DNA of 64,000 nt from UBA6168 sp041752395 (GCA_041752395.1 JBGSWN010000253.1:1-64000), one strand, 5' to 3'. Positions 49,471-59,061 are shown, counted from the first letter of the stretch. A program made the numbers and translations. The notes: a model not told the origin generated them from the letters alone.

Positions 49471-50622
49471 ATGAGAATTTATTTAGACAATGCAGCCACC
49501 ACCCCCCTTCTACCAGCAGTTATTGATTCCATGGCCAGGGTCATGCGGGAACAATACGGCAACCCGTCCAGCATCCACGCCGAAGGCCGTGCTATGCGGG
49601 CCGTCATTGAGGAGTCTCGTAAAAAAGTGGCCAATTTAATTGGTGCCAGCATCGGCGAGATTTTCTTTACCAGTGGAGGCACCGAGAGCAGCAATATGGC
49701 TTTGAAATGCTCCGTGCGGGACCTCGGTGTGCAGCGAATCATCAGTTCGCCAACAGAACATCATTGTGTTTCGCATACTTTGGAAGTGCTTGAAAATCAA
49801 AACGTTAAGTTGGAAATGCTGAATGTGGATGAGCGGGGAAAACTGGATTACGACCAGTTGGAAACCTTGCTTCAAAACAACAACGGGCAAAAGACCCTCG
49901 TGACGCTGATGCATGCCAACAACGAAATCGGCACCCTGAGCGATATGGAGCGAATCAGTCGGCTCTGCGAGCAATACGGGGCACTTTACCATGCGGACAC
50001 CGTGCAGACGATGGGGCATTTTCCCTTCAATGTTTCCAAAACAAAAATCCACTTCCTGACGGGTGGGGCGCATAAATTTCACGGGCCAAAAGGCGCTGGA
50101 TTTATCTATATCAATCATGCGTCCATGCTCAAGCCGTTCATTGACGGCGGTGGCCAAGAGCGCAACATGCGGGGCGGCACCGAGAATGCTTACGGTATCG
50201 TGGGCTTGGCAAAGGCATTGGAATTGGCCTGTGAAAACATGGCCGAACACCGCCAACATATCGAGGAATTGCGCAGCTATTTAAAGCAAAGCCTGTTGGA
50301 TAATTTTGAGGATGTGCAGTTCAACGGAGACGTGGATGGGGATAGCCTCTACACCGTTCTAAGTGTTTCTTTTCCCCCTTCGGCAAAATCAGAGATGCTG
50401 CTCCTGCTGCTGGACATCGCTGGCGTGAGTGCGTCGGGCGGTTCGGCATGCAGCTCCGGTGCGGAGGCAGGCTCGCATGTCTTGCAGGCCATTGGCGCCG
50501 ACCCCAACCGTAAAACCATCCGATTTTCGTTCTCGCATTTGAACACTAAAGAAGAAATGGATGATTTAGTTGAAAAATTAAAGACGATGGTGGCCGTCCG
50601 TAAGATGGAACCGGCGTATTGA
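49471..50622 (+). CDS. Cysteine desulfurase
   Basis: This 383-residue PLP enzyme of the NifS/IscS class removes sulfur from cysteine for iron-sulfur clusters and thio-modification of tRNA. The start MRIYLDNAATTPLLP is the family's usual beginning; the ATG 12 codons upstream adds nothing. Lys202 in GGAHKFHGPKGAG binds PLP, and Cys327 in GGSACSSGA is the persulfide-carrying residue. THxH-type residues occur in SSPTEHHCVSHTLE. It has no partner scaffold gene here, and fabH follows 35 bases downstream. Confidence 0.94.
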   Translation: MRIYLDNAATTPLLPAVIDSMARVMREQYGNPSSIHAEGRAMRAVIEESRKKVANLIGASIGEIFFTSGGTESSNMALKCSVRDLGVQRIISSPTEHHCVSHTLEVLENQNVKLEMLNVDERGKLDYDQLETLLQNNNGQKTLVTLMHANNEIGTLSDMERISRLCEQYGALYHADTVQTMGHFPFNVSKTKIHFLTGGAHKFHGPKGAGFIYINHASMLKPFIDGGGQERNMRGGTENAYGIVGLAKALELACENMAEHRQHIEELRSYLKQSLLDNFEDVQFNGDVDGDSLYTVLSVSFPPSAKSEMLLLLLDIAGVSASGGSACSSGAEAGSHVLQAIGADPNRKTIRFSFSHLNTKEEMDDLVEKLKTMVAVRKMEPAY

Positions 50623-50657
50623 TTTATATAAAAGCCTAACAATCAAATAATTACCAC

Positions 50658-51731
50658 ATGCCAAGCACTAAAATTGCCGGTATCGGATTCTACGTTCCCG
50701 AACACGCTGTCACCAATTTTGACCTGATGAATCACATGGATACGTCTGATGAGTGGATTCAGGAACGAAGTGGAATTGTGGAACGTCGCTATGCCGAGCG
50801 GCACAAAGAGACGACCTCCGTGCTCGGCGCTAAAGCCGCATTAATTGCCATCGAACGTGCGGGCATCACCAAGGAAGATGTGGATTTCATCATCTTTGCA
50901 ACCCTCAGTCCTGATTATTTTTTCCCCGGCTGCGGGGTGCTCATGCAGCGGGAATTGGGCATCACCCACACCGAAATCGGGGCGCTCGACATCAGAAACC
51001 AATGCTCCGGCTTCGTTTACGGCCTCACCGTGGCCGACCAGTTCATCAAAACTGGGATGTACAAAAACATCCTGCTGGTAGGTGCCGAGGTGCATTCGAT
51101 GGGCCTCGATTATTCGACCCGTGGCCGCAATGTGACGGTGCTTTTTGGCGACGGTGGTGGGGCGGTCGTACTGCAACCCACAAGCGAACTGGGACAAGGG
51201 ATTTTGACCTCGAAGCTGCACTCGGATGGCACCCACGCCGAGCAGTTGGCCTTCATCAATCCCGGCTGCCATAGCGGCTACCATGCGGTCAACCACGGTC
51301 AAGCGTTGGAGGATTTTGGCTACGATGAAAGCCAGGAATTTGGCGGCCTGTTTTTGACGCAAAAAATGATGGACAACGCCATGACCTACCCCGAAATGGA
51401 CGGTCAATTGGTGTTCAAAACAGCTGTGACGAAATTCCCAGAAGTCATCAAAGAAGTGCTGGACGACCAAGGCTTGACGCCCGCCGATATTGACCTTTTT
51501 ATACCGCACCAAGCCAATTTACGGATCAGCCAGTTCGTGCAAAAAAAGCTCGGACTGCCCGATGAAAAGGTTTGGAACAATATCCAACGTTATGGGAATA
51601 CGACCGCAGCAACTATCCCAATTGCGCTTTGCGAAGCATGGGAGGCGGGTAAAATCAAGAAGGGTGACCTGATATGTATTGCCGCTTTTGGGAGTGGCTT
51701 TACGTGGGGTGCGTCATTGATTCGGTGGTGA
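50658..51731 (+). CDS. 3-oxoacyl-ACP synthase III family protein (FabH-like)
   Basis: The 357-residue condensing enzyme has the thiolase-type triad Cys116 (IRNQCSGFVYGL), His284 (PHQANLRISQF) and Asn314 (RYGNTTAATIPIAL). FabH starts fatty acid synthesis from acetyl-CoA and malonyl-ACP. DTSDEWIQERSGIVERRYA is the substrate-entry region typical of this class. It is about 30 residues longer than E. coli FabH, partly through SGYHAVNHGQALEDFGYDES. The longer form is common in Bacteroidota and may use other acyl starters. It follows the desulfurase gene closely and ends before a hairpin. Confidence 0.9.
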   Translation: MPSTKIAGIGFYVPEHAVTNFDLMNHMDTSDEWIQERSGIVERRYAERHKETTSVLGAKAALIAIERAGITKEDVDFIIFATLSPDYFFPGCGVLMQRELGITHTEIGALDIRNQCSGFVYGLTVADQFIKTGMYKNILLVGAEVHSMGLDYSTRGRNVTVLFGDGGGAVVLQPTSELGQGILTSKLHSDGTHAEQLAFINPGCHSGYHAVNHGQALEDFGYDESQEFGGLFLTQKMMDNAMTYPEMDGQLVFKTAVTKFPEVIKEVLDDQGLTPADIDLFIPHQANLRISQFVQKKLGLPDEKVWNNIQRYGNTTAATIPIALCEAWEAGKIKKGDLICIAAFGSGFTWGASLIRW

Positions 51732-51747
51732 TTTTTACCTTAAAAAG

Positions 51748-51790
51748 GTTGATAAGGGTTTTTGAAAATACTTCAATTGCCCTTATCAAC
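51748..51790. terminator. Hairpin between convergent genes
   Basis: GTTGATAAGGG (51748-51758) pairs exactly with CCCTTATCAAC (51780-51790) around a 21-base AT-rich loop. It lies between the FabH stop codon and the convergent PKD lipoprotein gene. Confidence 0.6.
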
Positions 51791-51871
51791 ACCTATCACC
51801 TAATATTATTTTAGCTTAAAAAAATCGGATAAAGTGAAAATATCCAGTTTAAATTTTTAGGAAAAACAGGC

Positions 51872-53065
51872 TTATGGATATGCGATGGCAATCGTTGCTT
51901 TGCCATTATTTAAGTCAATATAATCGCCAGATTCACTCCATATTCGACAACTATATTCAAGGGTGATTTTCTTTGTTTTTTCGCCTTTTTCATTGTCGTC
52001 ATAATCCTCTGTTTTTATGACTTTAATAAAGGAAGAACTAGGTTGTGAATTCAGGAAAGAGCTATAAAAATTGCCAGCGATGTCTGTATATTCTATTTTG
52101 GCGCTTGATAATTGAATCATATCGCCCACAATGATAGTGTCTATAACTTCCATTGAATCTAATAGCGAAACAATGGGTGAATTTGAAAACCGAGCAATGC
52201 AGATAGGTGGAACCGTGCCTGATGCTAATGTTGTCGAAATAGAACCAGAAACGGTACACCCAATTGCATCTGTGACTGTTACCGAGGCTTGTATAATCCC
52301 GCTTGAAACTTGAATGTTTACTGAGTCATCCGTTGAACCATTGCCCCAGTTATAAGCAAAAGGTGCAGCCCCATTTACATCAATGACTTTAACTATAAAG
52401 GTTGAATCTATAATTGGATCTTGAAAATAGGCTTCAATATTAAGGTCACAATATGGAGAAATACCTTGTGTGTTTATTGGTTTGGTTAAAGAGGAACTGC
52501 AGGAATTATTGAGCGCAGTTATATTTAAAGTTACGGACTCGTTTGGTAGTAGTGCATAAATATGTTGACTTATTGTTCCAGACATAAAATCAATTGAGCC
52601 ATCTCCAAAAGTCCATTCATAAGCTACTTGTGTATTAGGTAAAATGCTGTTGGAAGCATCGAATATGGTGCTATATCCTGTGGTGTCAAATATAGTCTTC
52701 CATATTGTAATTGAGTCGCTTTCAGAACCAAAAAATAGATTGGGTTCTAGCGCAGCATTAATATCAGGAAACCCTTGTGGGCGTTGCTCCAAATCACGAA
52801 TTCTAAAAGCAAATACCTCCATTGAATCGAGACCATCTTTTTGGGCAAAACTGCCTGAAAATTCATACACATCCAGTGGATCCTTTTCAAAGGAAGAAAA
52901 CATATAGTACCCGTCCACGCCAGCTTGCCAGGTTTTTTGGTTGTCGCCAAATTTCGCCTCAGCGGTAAAGACCGAAGTGCCGTCTTTTGGGTCTAATTCC
53001 ACTTTGCGGCAGCCAGTAACTAAAGCCGTGATTATCAAGATGTTATAGAAAATTATCCGTTTCAT
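51872..53065 (-). CDS. PKD-domain lipoprotein
   Basis: This 397-residue protein has a lipoprotein signal (MKRIIFYNILIITALVTGC, Cys19). After a beta-rich N-terminal part of about 140 residues comes a PKD domain (VAYEWTFGDGSIDFM), then a SprB-like repeat (PFAYNWGNGSTDDSVNIQ and SVTVTDAIGCTVSGSI). The C-terminal domain ends SGDYIDLNNGKATIAIAYP. It sits four bases behind a gene for a single-span membrane protein and an ECF sigma factor, so the three are probably an operon. It is likely exposed on the cell surface or in the periplasm as a binding or structural protein. Confidence 0.85.
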   Translation of the reverse strand: MKRIIFYNILIITALVTGCRKVELDPKDGTSVFTAEAKFGDNQKTWQAGVDGYYMFSSFEKDPLDVYEFSGSFAQKDGLDSMEVFAFRIRDLEQRPQGFPDINAALEPNLFFGSESDSITIWKTIFDTTGYSTIFDASNSILPNTQVAYEWTFGDGSIDFMSGTISQHIYALLPNESVTLNITALNNSCSSSLTKPINTQGISPYCDLNIEAYFQDPIIDSTFIVKVIDVNGAAPFAYNWGNGSTDDSVNIQVSSGIIQASVTVTDAIGCTVSGSISTTLASGTVPPICIARFSNSPIVSLLDSMEVIDTIIVGDMIQLSSAKIEYTDIAGNFYSSFLNSQPSSSFIKVIKTEDYDDNEKGEKTKKITLEYSCRIWSESGDYIDLNNGKATIAIAYP

Positions 53066-53069
53066 TTTT

Positions 53070-54443
53070 TTAGTTGAAAAGGTAAACTACCTGTGCTCCA
53101 AGCTGGAATTTTTCCGTTTCTTTTAATAAAAAACTGCCAACTGGCGCATCATAATTTTTATCCAAAATGCCGCCAATCATGTAGTTTGCAGACAGCCCAA
53201 GCGACCAGCGTCCTACCAGATTATAACGGTAATTCAGTTGCAGCGTTGGTGCGATGCGACGGTAGCCATCCGATGTTACCCAGCCAGATTTCTCGGTTTT
53301 GAACACTTTCACTGGGGGTTCACCCTGCTTTTTGTAGCTGCCAGTCTCGCCCCGAACCCCGGTCAGGAAGTCAATGAGCAACCCAGCTTCCATTTGGTGG
53401 CGGTTTTCCTGAAAGCCCAGTAAAACCGGGAGGCTGAGGTAATGCAATGAAGTCGGACGCAGTTCCAGGCTGTCCAGTTCGAGGCCGAAGCGGTAGTTGC
53501 GCTGACTGGCCGATTTCGAGGCGTCAAAACTGCCGGTGCGGTGCAAATACTGCACACCGCTGCTCAAATACAGCTTGTTCCGAAAGTCATAGCGCAGCAC
53601 CAACCCAGCCCGTTGGCCGATGAAGGTTTTTTCGCCTTTGCCAGCGTTTGGGAGCAACATTTGCGAAGCCAAAAGCCCAAAACGAAGCCTGCGTGGATTG
53701 GCCACATCAATCTTTTCCACGGTTGTGGCTAGATATTTTTCGTTAAAATCACCAGTCACAAAACAGGGCAACAATGCCAAGAAATCAGGTGAAGTCGTCC
53801 GCTCAAGTGCTGGTTCTTCGCTTTCATTTGACTTTGAATTGGATGTTTCTGAAAACTGATTAGCTGGTTTTTCCAGCCCTGTTTTGGCTGTAATATTACC
53901 ATTGATATTGAACCCACTTTCCGACTTTTTTCCAGTGATTTGAGATTCATTGGCTATGCCTGATTTGTTGATTGATGTTCCTGCTTTTGAAGAAAGAGAA
54001 CGTGTTTTTTTGTTTGCAATTGGTTGATTTTCAGCGAGTTGTTTTTTTATTGTACTACTGCCTTCTTGGATGATTGACGCTTTTTCAGTTTGGGGTAATT
54101 GGTTTTCAGTAGCTTCTAATTCTGATTTTTGACCTGATTCTGCGCCTTGTTTTTCCTCCATATTTTGCGTATTAGATACTTCTGTTTGTACAGATTGTGT
54201 AGCAATTTGTGCGCTGGTTTGAACAGGTTTTTCCCCACCATTTTTACCTAAAACCCAAAAGCCAAAACCGACCAATAAGAGCGCACCTAGCCCGCCGCTG
54301 AACCACCAGAAGATTACCCGCCGTTTGCGACGCTTGTCTTGAGCATTGAGCAGCTTTTCGGCGCTGAGCCAATACTCCTCATTCATTTCAAACTTCCGAT
54401 TGTGGAGGTTATCCTTGAAGTATTTGTCAAGCTTATTTTCCAT
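53070..54443 (-). CDS. Single-span membrane protein, barrel-like C-terminus, ECF operon
   Basis: The 457-residue protein begins with a cytoplasmic segment (MENKLDKYFKDNLHNRKFEM) like that of Bacteroidota anti-sigma-like proteins. A membrane helix follows (about 43-66, VIFWWFSGGLGALLLVGFGF). Residues 70-220 are a low-complexity Ser/Thr/Gln/Lys-rich linker. The last 230 residues alternate in strands (LVLRYDFRNKLYLSSGVQYL, LSLPVLLGFQENRHQMEAGL) like an outer-membrane barrel of the PorT type. An inner-membrane anchor with a periplasm-spanning linker and an outer-membrane barrel would connect surface state to the sigma factor. It lies directly behind the sigma gene. Confidence 0.8.
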   Translation of the reverse strand: MENKLDKYFKDNLHNRKFEMNEEYWLSAEKLLNAQDKRRKRRVIFWWFSGGLGALLLVGFGFWVLGKNGGEKPVQTSAQIATQSVQTEVSNTQNMEEKQGAESGQKSELEATENQLPQTEKASIIQEGSSTIKKQLAENQPIANKKTRSLSSKAGTSINKSGIANESQITGKKSESGFNINGNITAKTGLEKPANQFSETSNSKSNESEEPALERTTSPDFLALLPCFVTGDFNEKYLATTVEKIDVANPRRLRFGLLASQMLLPNAGKGEKTFIGQRAGLVLRYDFRNKLYLSSGVQYLHRTGSFDASKSASQRNYRFGLELDSLELRPTSLHYLSLPVLLGFQENRHQMEAGLLIDFLTGVRGETGSYKKQGEPPVKVFKTEKSGWVTSDGYRRIAPTLQLNYRYNLVGRWSLGLSANYMIGGILDKNYDAPVGSFLLKETEKFQLGAQVVYLFN

Positions 54444-54459
54444 GTCAATAAGGATTGAA

Positions 54460-55029
54460 TTACTTTTTCTCTTTCACTAAATGTGCTGAACTAGACTGTA
54501 CCAGCATTTCCCGTAGCCGTTGCCGAGCAAACGACAAATGCCATTTTGAAGTCCCATCACTGATGCCTAGCAGTTCACCGATTTCGAGGTGGCCATAGCC
54601 GTCAATTGCAAAAAGGTTGAACACCTTCTGGCTCATCGGCGGCAGCGAGCGAATCATTGCTTCCAATTGCCCTGCCTCAAATTGTAGGTCGGCGGTGTTG
54701 AAATCCACCAGCCCTTCATGGTTTTGGTGGTTCGTAAAGTCTTGATTTTCAATAAGTTCGTTTACTTTTCGGTTTTTGCGGAAGTCATCAATAAGCGTGT
54801 TAATCATGATGCGCCGAATCCAGGCTTCGAACGGTGTTTCGGGGCTGTACTTCGCCAGGTTGTTGATGATTTTCAAAAAGCCCTCGTTCACCATCGCAGC
54901 CGCATCCTCCTCTGAGCGCCGATACCGCACGCAGACGCTCATCAGCACGCTGAAACAGCGCTTGTAGAGCTGAAACTGCGCCCTGCGGTCGCCCTTGGCG
55001 GCGTCGTGAAGGAGTGGTTGGTTTACCAT
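54460..55029 (-). CDS. ECF sigma factor (sigma-70 family)
   Basis: This 189-residue sigma factor has region 2 (GDRRAQFQLYKRCFSVLMSV, AAAMVNEGFLKIINNLAKYS) and region 4 (SLPPMSQKVFNLFAIDGYGH, then LEIGELLGISDGTSKWHLSF), with no region 1 or 3. ECF sigma factors direct RNA polymerase to envelope-related promoters. The upstream start follows a repeat-rich spacer. It is the first gene of an operon with a membrane protein carrying a barrel-like domain and a PKD lipoprotein, which probably control or use it. Confidence 0.93.
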   Translation of the reverse strand: MVNQPLLHDAAKGDRRAQFQLYKRCFSVLMSVCVRYRRSEEDAAAMVNEGFLKIINNLAKYSPETPFEAWIRRIMINTLIDDFRKNRKVNELIENQDFTNHQNHEGLVDFNTADLQFEAGQLEAMIRSLPPMSQKVFNLFAIDGYGHLEIGELLGISDGTSKWHLSFARQRLREMLVQSSSAHLVKEKK

Positions 55030-55034
55030 TCTGC

Positions 55035-55164
55035 GATTGCGGATTTTCGATTGCGGATTACGGATTGGAGGGCAAACTAGCCATCAATTGAATCCTGTTT
55101 CCTTAAAGTTTGGATGCGGATTTCTGAATTAGCAGTTTCCTGCCGCAATCCGAAATCCGCAATC
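55035..55164. repeat. Inverted repeat in the sigma-gene spacer
   Basis: The 22 bases at 55035-55056 match the reverse complement of 55143-55164 at 20 positions. Each arm contains the word GATTGCGG twice. The 86-base centre has no gene. It lies between the T9SS cargo gene and the ECF sigma gene, which run in the same direction. Confidence 0.75.
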
Positions 55165-55174
55165 CGAAATCGTT

Positions 55175-57049
55175 TTACTGCTTTACGATTTTCTTAGAAA
55201 TAACCTCGTTTCCGGTAGTTACTTGCAAGAAATAAAGCCCTGTTGGAAGGTTCGTCAAGTCAACTTGTAGCGACTGGCTACCTTTCGTAACTGACTGATT
55301 ATGAACGAGTACCGTTTTTCCGTCGGCCCTTGCCACGCTGATTTTTGCATCGAAATTGGCATTGGCCTCGAAGCCAAAGTTAACTATGCCAGTGGTCGGG
55401 TTTGGGAAAATATGGACCTTGCTTTCCGCCACCAAATCGTTGATACCAAGCACGATGCCAGCGGGTGTCACCTCGAAATCGTTGCCAGTGGAAGTTGGTT
55501 TGTCAGCGCTCAAAGTGACCCAACGAACAGCCTGCTCGACGCCCACGATTTCAACTTCGAGTTTGTAGGTTCCGAAGGGCAAATTTGCGAAGCTATACTG
55601 GCCTTGGTCGTCGGTAAGCGTGTGTGTGATTGGCTGCTCGTTGCTATCAAAAAGCAGGACGCTGGTGTTCGGGCGAGGGTCTCCGCCCCGGTCGTTTTCC
55701 TCGTTTGCGGTGAAGCCGTCCCCTTCCGTTACCAGGCCGTTGATGCTGCCAGAGCCACCTGTGAAGTTGGAGCCATCGTTGAATATAATTTGGTAAAGGC
55801 CAGAGCCAGAAGCTGGGAGCGTAATCACATCCGCTGAATCCCAATGTACCGTGTTGAAATGGTAGGTCGGCATATAATCCGCAGCTATAGGCATACTTGG
55901 GTCAAGGGTGGCTTTTACGAGGTACTCGCCCACATTGGCCTGTGTGCCAAAAGTATAGTAGCTCGACCAGCCCGCAGTATCGGTTTCGATGTTGGTGGTG
56001 CCCAAGGAGACCCAGGTATTGCTGTTGGTGTCATTGAAAAAAAGCTCCACGATGCCTTGCAGGTTTGCGGGGCCGTTCAAGGAATCCGGCAGGTAGAGAT
56101 AGCCGCTGATGGTGAAATTATTGGGTACGGAGTAGTTATAGCAGGCTGTTCCGGTGCAGCCTCCAGTTTGGATGGTCACACAATAGGTGCCAGGGTTGTT
56201 CGGGAAAATTATAGATGATGTTTCGCCAGTGCTCCAAAGATAGCTGATGGGGTTAGGTGAGTTGGCGATAGCGTATAACGCATCAAAGCCGATGGTATCC
56301 GATTCAAAAATCCATACGGAGCAAGGGTTTGGGTTGATTCCGAAATAACAATCAGTCGCTTCGCAACCAGTTGCATCGGTCACGGTCACGCAATAGTCAC
56401 CGAAATAGACTGGGCTGAGGGGGATAGACTGGGTGGTTCCGCCTGGCTGCCACTGGTAGGTGAAGGGGGCGGTGCCACTTGCTATGGCGTTGAAATATGT
56501 ACCAGTGCCCAAGGTGTCAAAAGTGATATAAACATCGCAGGTATCCTGTTGGCCAGACCAATAGGTGCAGTAAGAAGCTTCGCATCCGGTCAAGTCCGTG
56601 ATGGAAACGCAATAAGTCCCCGGCGAATTTGGTGTGATGGTCGAATTTGTGCTCCCATTGCTCCATAGGTAGCTGAACGGTGAAATACCGCCAGCAACTG
56701 CCACTAAAGCCCAGGGTGGTGTGACTTGGATATTGGCAGAGCAAGCATTTTGATTATAAACGCAAGATTCAGCAACACAGCCATTGGCATCAGTCACAGT
56801 GACGCAATAGTTGATGCCCCAAGAGGTGACCATAACTGAAGCCGTATTTTCACCCGTGTTCCAAGTATAAACAAATGGAGCATCACCAGTTGTTATGGCC
56901 GTTAGAATCACGTCACCTGAATTAGTAGAGTCCATGCTGATATCAACATTACAAACGAGGTCATTGGAGTTGAATGGATTTGAGAATCCATTGGCCCAAG
57001 CCGAAATGGAAATCATGCAAAATGCTAAGAGTTGAATAATTTTTTTCAT
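55175..57049 (-). CDS. T9SS cargo with SprB-like repeats
   Basis: The 624-residue protein has a signal peptide from the start at 57049 (MKKIIQLLAFCMISISAWA). Four repeats of about 75 residues follow, with lines like PFSYLWSNGSTNSTITPNSP and YCVSITDLTGCEASYCTY, the SprB/PKD-like pattern with paired cysteines. Residues about 455-530 form a carboxypeptidase-like or SdrD B-like domain (PNTSVLLFDSNEQPITHT). The last 75 residues (VHIFPNPTTGIVNFGFEANA to VISKKIVKQ) are a type A sorting domain. It should be displayed or released by T9SS as an adhesin or structural surface protein. Confidence 0.92.
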   Translation of the reverse strand: MKKIIQLLAFCMISISAWANGFSNPFNSNDLVCNVDISMDSTNSGDVILTAITTGDAPFVYTWNTGENTASVMVTSWGINYCVTVTDANGCVAESCVYNQNACSANIQVTPPWALVAVAGGISPFSYLWSNGSTNSTITPNSPGTYCVSITDLTGCEASYCTYWSGQQDTCDVYITFDTLGTGTYFNAIASGTAPFTYQWQPGGTTQSIPLSPVYFGDYCVTVTDATGCEATDCYFGINPNPCSVWIFESDTIGFDALYAIANSPNPISYLWSTGETSSIIFPNNPGTYCVTIQTGGCTGTACYNYSVPNNFTISGYLYLPDSLNGPANLQGIVELFFNDTNSNTWVSLGTTNIETDTAGWSSYYTFGTQANVGEYLVKATLDPSMPIAADYMPTYHFNTVHWDSADVITLPASGSGLYQIIFNDGSNFTGGSGSINGLVTEGDGFTANEENDRGGDPRPNTSVLLFDSNEQPITHTLTDDQGQYSFANLPFGTYKLEVEIVGVEQAVRWVTLSADKPTSTGNDFEVTPAGIVLGINDLVAESKVHIFPNPTTGIVNFGFEANANFDAKISVARADGKTVLVHNQSVTKGSQSLQVDLTNLPTGLYFLQVTTGNEVISKKIVKQ

Positions 57050-57227
57050 TGTTGAATTTTTTTTTGATTGTGTGCGAATTCGAATTCGTTTCAACCCTAA
57101 TCACGAAGATAGCGTTTGAGAGGTTGGGTTTTAAGGAAAAATTATTGCTTTATTGCTGAATTGCAGTATTCTTTCCTTGTTTTGCCAACTCAAACCCTCA
57201 AACTCTCAATTGCTAAAACCCTTCATC

Positions 57228-58502
57228 ATGCAGCCACTCGCCGAAAGACTTCGCCCCACTTCCCTTGACGACTATGTCGGGCAACAGCACCTTGTGGGGC
57301 CGAACGCTATTTTGAGAAAAAGCATCGAGAGTGGAAAACTGCCGTCCATGCTGCTGTGGGGGCCGCCGGGCGTGGGCAAGACGACGCTGGCCAGTATTAT
57401 TTCCCACCAACTGAAGCGGCCATTTTACACGCTGAGCGCCGTCAACTCCGGCGTGAAAGATGTGCGGGAGGCGATTGAAAAAGCGCAGGGGCAAAAGTTT
57501 TTCAGCACGGCGAACCCTATTTTATTTATTGATGAAATTCACCGTTTCAGCAAATCCCAGCAGGATTCGCTGCTGGGAGCGGTGGAAAAAGGCATTGTGA
57601 CGCTGATTGGGGCTACCACCGAGAACCCCAGTTTTGAAGTCATTTCGGCCTTGCTTTCCCGCTGCCAGGTTTATGTGCTGAAGCATTTGGAAAAAGCGGA
57701 ACTGAAACAGATAGTAGATACAGCGCTCGAAAAAGATGAGTACCTGCGGGAAAAAGACATCGAAGTGGCTGAGTACGAGGCGTTGATGATGTTCTCCGGC
57801 GGCGATGCCCGAAAGCTGCTCAATGTGCTGGAGCTGGTGACCAATCCTGCGGTGAAAGGCGAAAAATTCACCATCACTAATGATCTGGTGGAAAATGCCA
57901 TCCAGACCAACCTTGCCATTTATGATAAAACGGGCGAGATGCACTACGACATTGCCAGCGCCTTCATCAAATCCATGCGGGGCAGCGACCCGAATGCCGC
58001 CGTTTACTGGCTGGCAAGGATGATTGAAGGCGGGGAGGATGTTGAGTTCATCGCCCGGCGCATGATCATCCTCGCCTCCGAGGACATCGGCCTAGCCAAC
58101 CCGAACGCCCTGCTCATGGCCACCACCTGCTGGGACGCCTGCCGGGCCGTGGGCTTCCCCGAAGCCCGAATTATCCTATCCCAATGCGTCATCTACCTCG
58201 CCACCTCGCCCAAGAGCAATTCGGCCTACACGGCCATTGCGCAAGCACAACAACTGGTACGGGAGACGGGCACCTTGTCCGTACCGCTCCACATCCGCAA
58301 TGCACCCACCAAGCTGATGAAGGACCTGGACTACGGCAAAGACTACAAGTACGCCCACGATTTTGAAAAGAATTTTGCTGCGCAAGAATTTTTGCCAGAA
58401 GAAGTAAAAGGCAAACGCCTGTATGAGCCAAGTCGCAACGCTGCCGAAGAACGATTGCGCCAATGGTTGAAAGAGCGCTGGAAGGAAAAGTATGGATTCT
58501 AG
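57228..58502 (+). CDS. rarA: Replication-associated recombination protein A (RarA/MgsA)
   Basis: The 424-residue AAA+ ATPase acts at stalled replication forks with SSB. The start MQPLAERLRPTSLDDYVGQQ is the family's usual beginning; the upstream in-frame ATG at 57153 adds 25 residues without character. Walker A is LLWGPPGVGKTTLASII with Lys51, Walker B ILFIDEIHRF, sensor 1 IGATTENPSFEV, and ALLSRCQVYVL. The C-terminal tetramerisation part follows (DIGLANPNALLMATT and SQCVIYLATSPKSNSAY). The length is normal for the family. It stands alone. Confidence 0.96.
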   Translation: MQPLAERLRPTSLDDYVGQQHLVGPNAILRKSIESGKLPSMLLWGPPGVGKTTLASIISHQLKRPFYTLSAVNSGVKDVREAIEKAQGQKFFSTANPILFIDEIHRFSKSQQDSLLGAVEKGIVTLIGATTENPSFEVISALLSRCQVYVLKHLEKAELKQIVDTALEKDEYLREKDIEVAEYEALMMFSGGDARKLLNVLELVTNPAVKGEKFTITNDLVENAIQTNLAIYDKTGEMHYDIASAFIKSMRGSDPNAAVYWLARMIEGGEDVEFIARRMIILASEDIGLANPNALLMATTCWDACRAVGFPEARIILSQCVIYLATSPKSNSAYTAIAQAQQLVRETGTLSVPLHIRNAPTKLMKDLDYGKDYKYAHDFEKNFAAQEFLPEEVKGKRLYEPSRNAAEERLRQWLKERWKEKYGF

Positions 58503-58920
58503 TTTGGTTTTGGCACAATGATTGTCAAAGCAGAATCATCTCCCACAATATTCCCCTCAATTGAATTTCCCCCTGAAGTGTTTTCAACAACTATTGCAGC
58601 TGATGATAGCTGCAAAGTAAGAACGTGAACAGCATAAGAACAACACCCTATGTTTCTGCTATGCCTTCTATAGCTTGGCCGTGCCGAGCTTCTTACCGAC
58701 CGTTGAAAAGGAACTGTTTCTCACAAACTTGTTTGCCGTTGGCAATTCAAAATAATATCCGGCAAAGGCCGGACAGGATATTTGGTCTCACGAAATGACG
58801 AACTGGTTTCACGCCAACTTGAATCATTAGTGCCAAAATTCTGAAAAAAAACTAAGGCGAAACGCCCGTCAATACTGGGAATATCGCCAAAGAAAAATTT
58901 TGGGTTTATAGTGTTTTTTC
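58503..58920. other. Spacer without a supported gene
   Basis: No supported gene. TGCAGCT and AGCTGCA at 58595-58614 form a short perfect stem. A minus-strand frame of about 54 codons runs open to the edge of rarA but has no start signal or known relative. Codon structure is weak on the plus strand. Confidence 0.45.
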
Positions 58921-58964
58921 GGGCAGCCTTCTCGTCCAGACCTCGTGTCTGGACGAAAATGCCC
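58921..58964. other. Extended stem-loop upstream of the giant surface protein gene
   Basis: TCGTCCAGAC (58932-58941) pairs exactly with GTCTGGACGA (58947-58956) around CTCGT. Outside it, GGGCA (58921-58925) and TGCCC (58960-58964) also pair, separated by small internal loops. It lies about 100 bases before the start codon at 59062 and has no T-run. It may be a leader structure or a dispersed repeat. Confidence 0.55.
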
Positions 58965-59061
58965 TTTATTTAAGCACTTGGCAAGTTCCTTTTCCCCCTT
59001 CCCTGATTTGCTTTTTCACAATTTTAGTCCACATACAAAATTCATTAAACTCACGAAAATT

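Noticed and set aside
50841..51512. A 223-codon minus-strand frame opposite fabH
   Set aside because: The plus strand carries the full Cys-His-Asn triad; the minus frame has no recognisable protein.
58503..58671. Open minus-strand frame of about 54 codons ending beside rarA
   Set aside because: The stretch SAAIVVENTSGGNSIEG looks protein-like, but there is no start codon with context, no neighbour and no relative I can name; kept only as a note.
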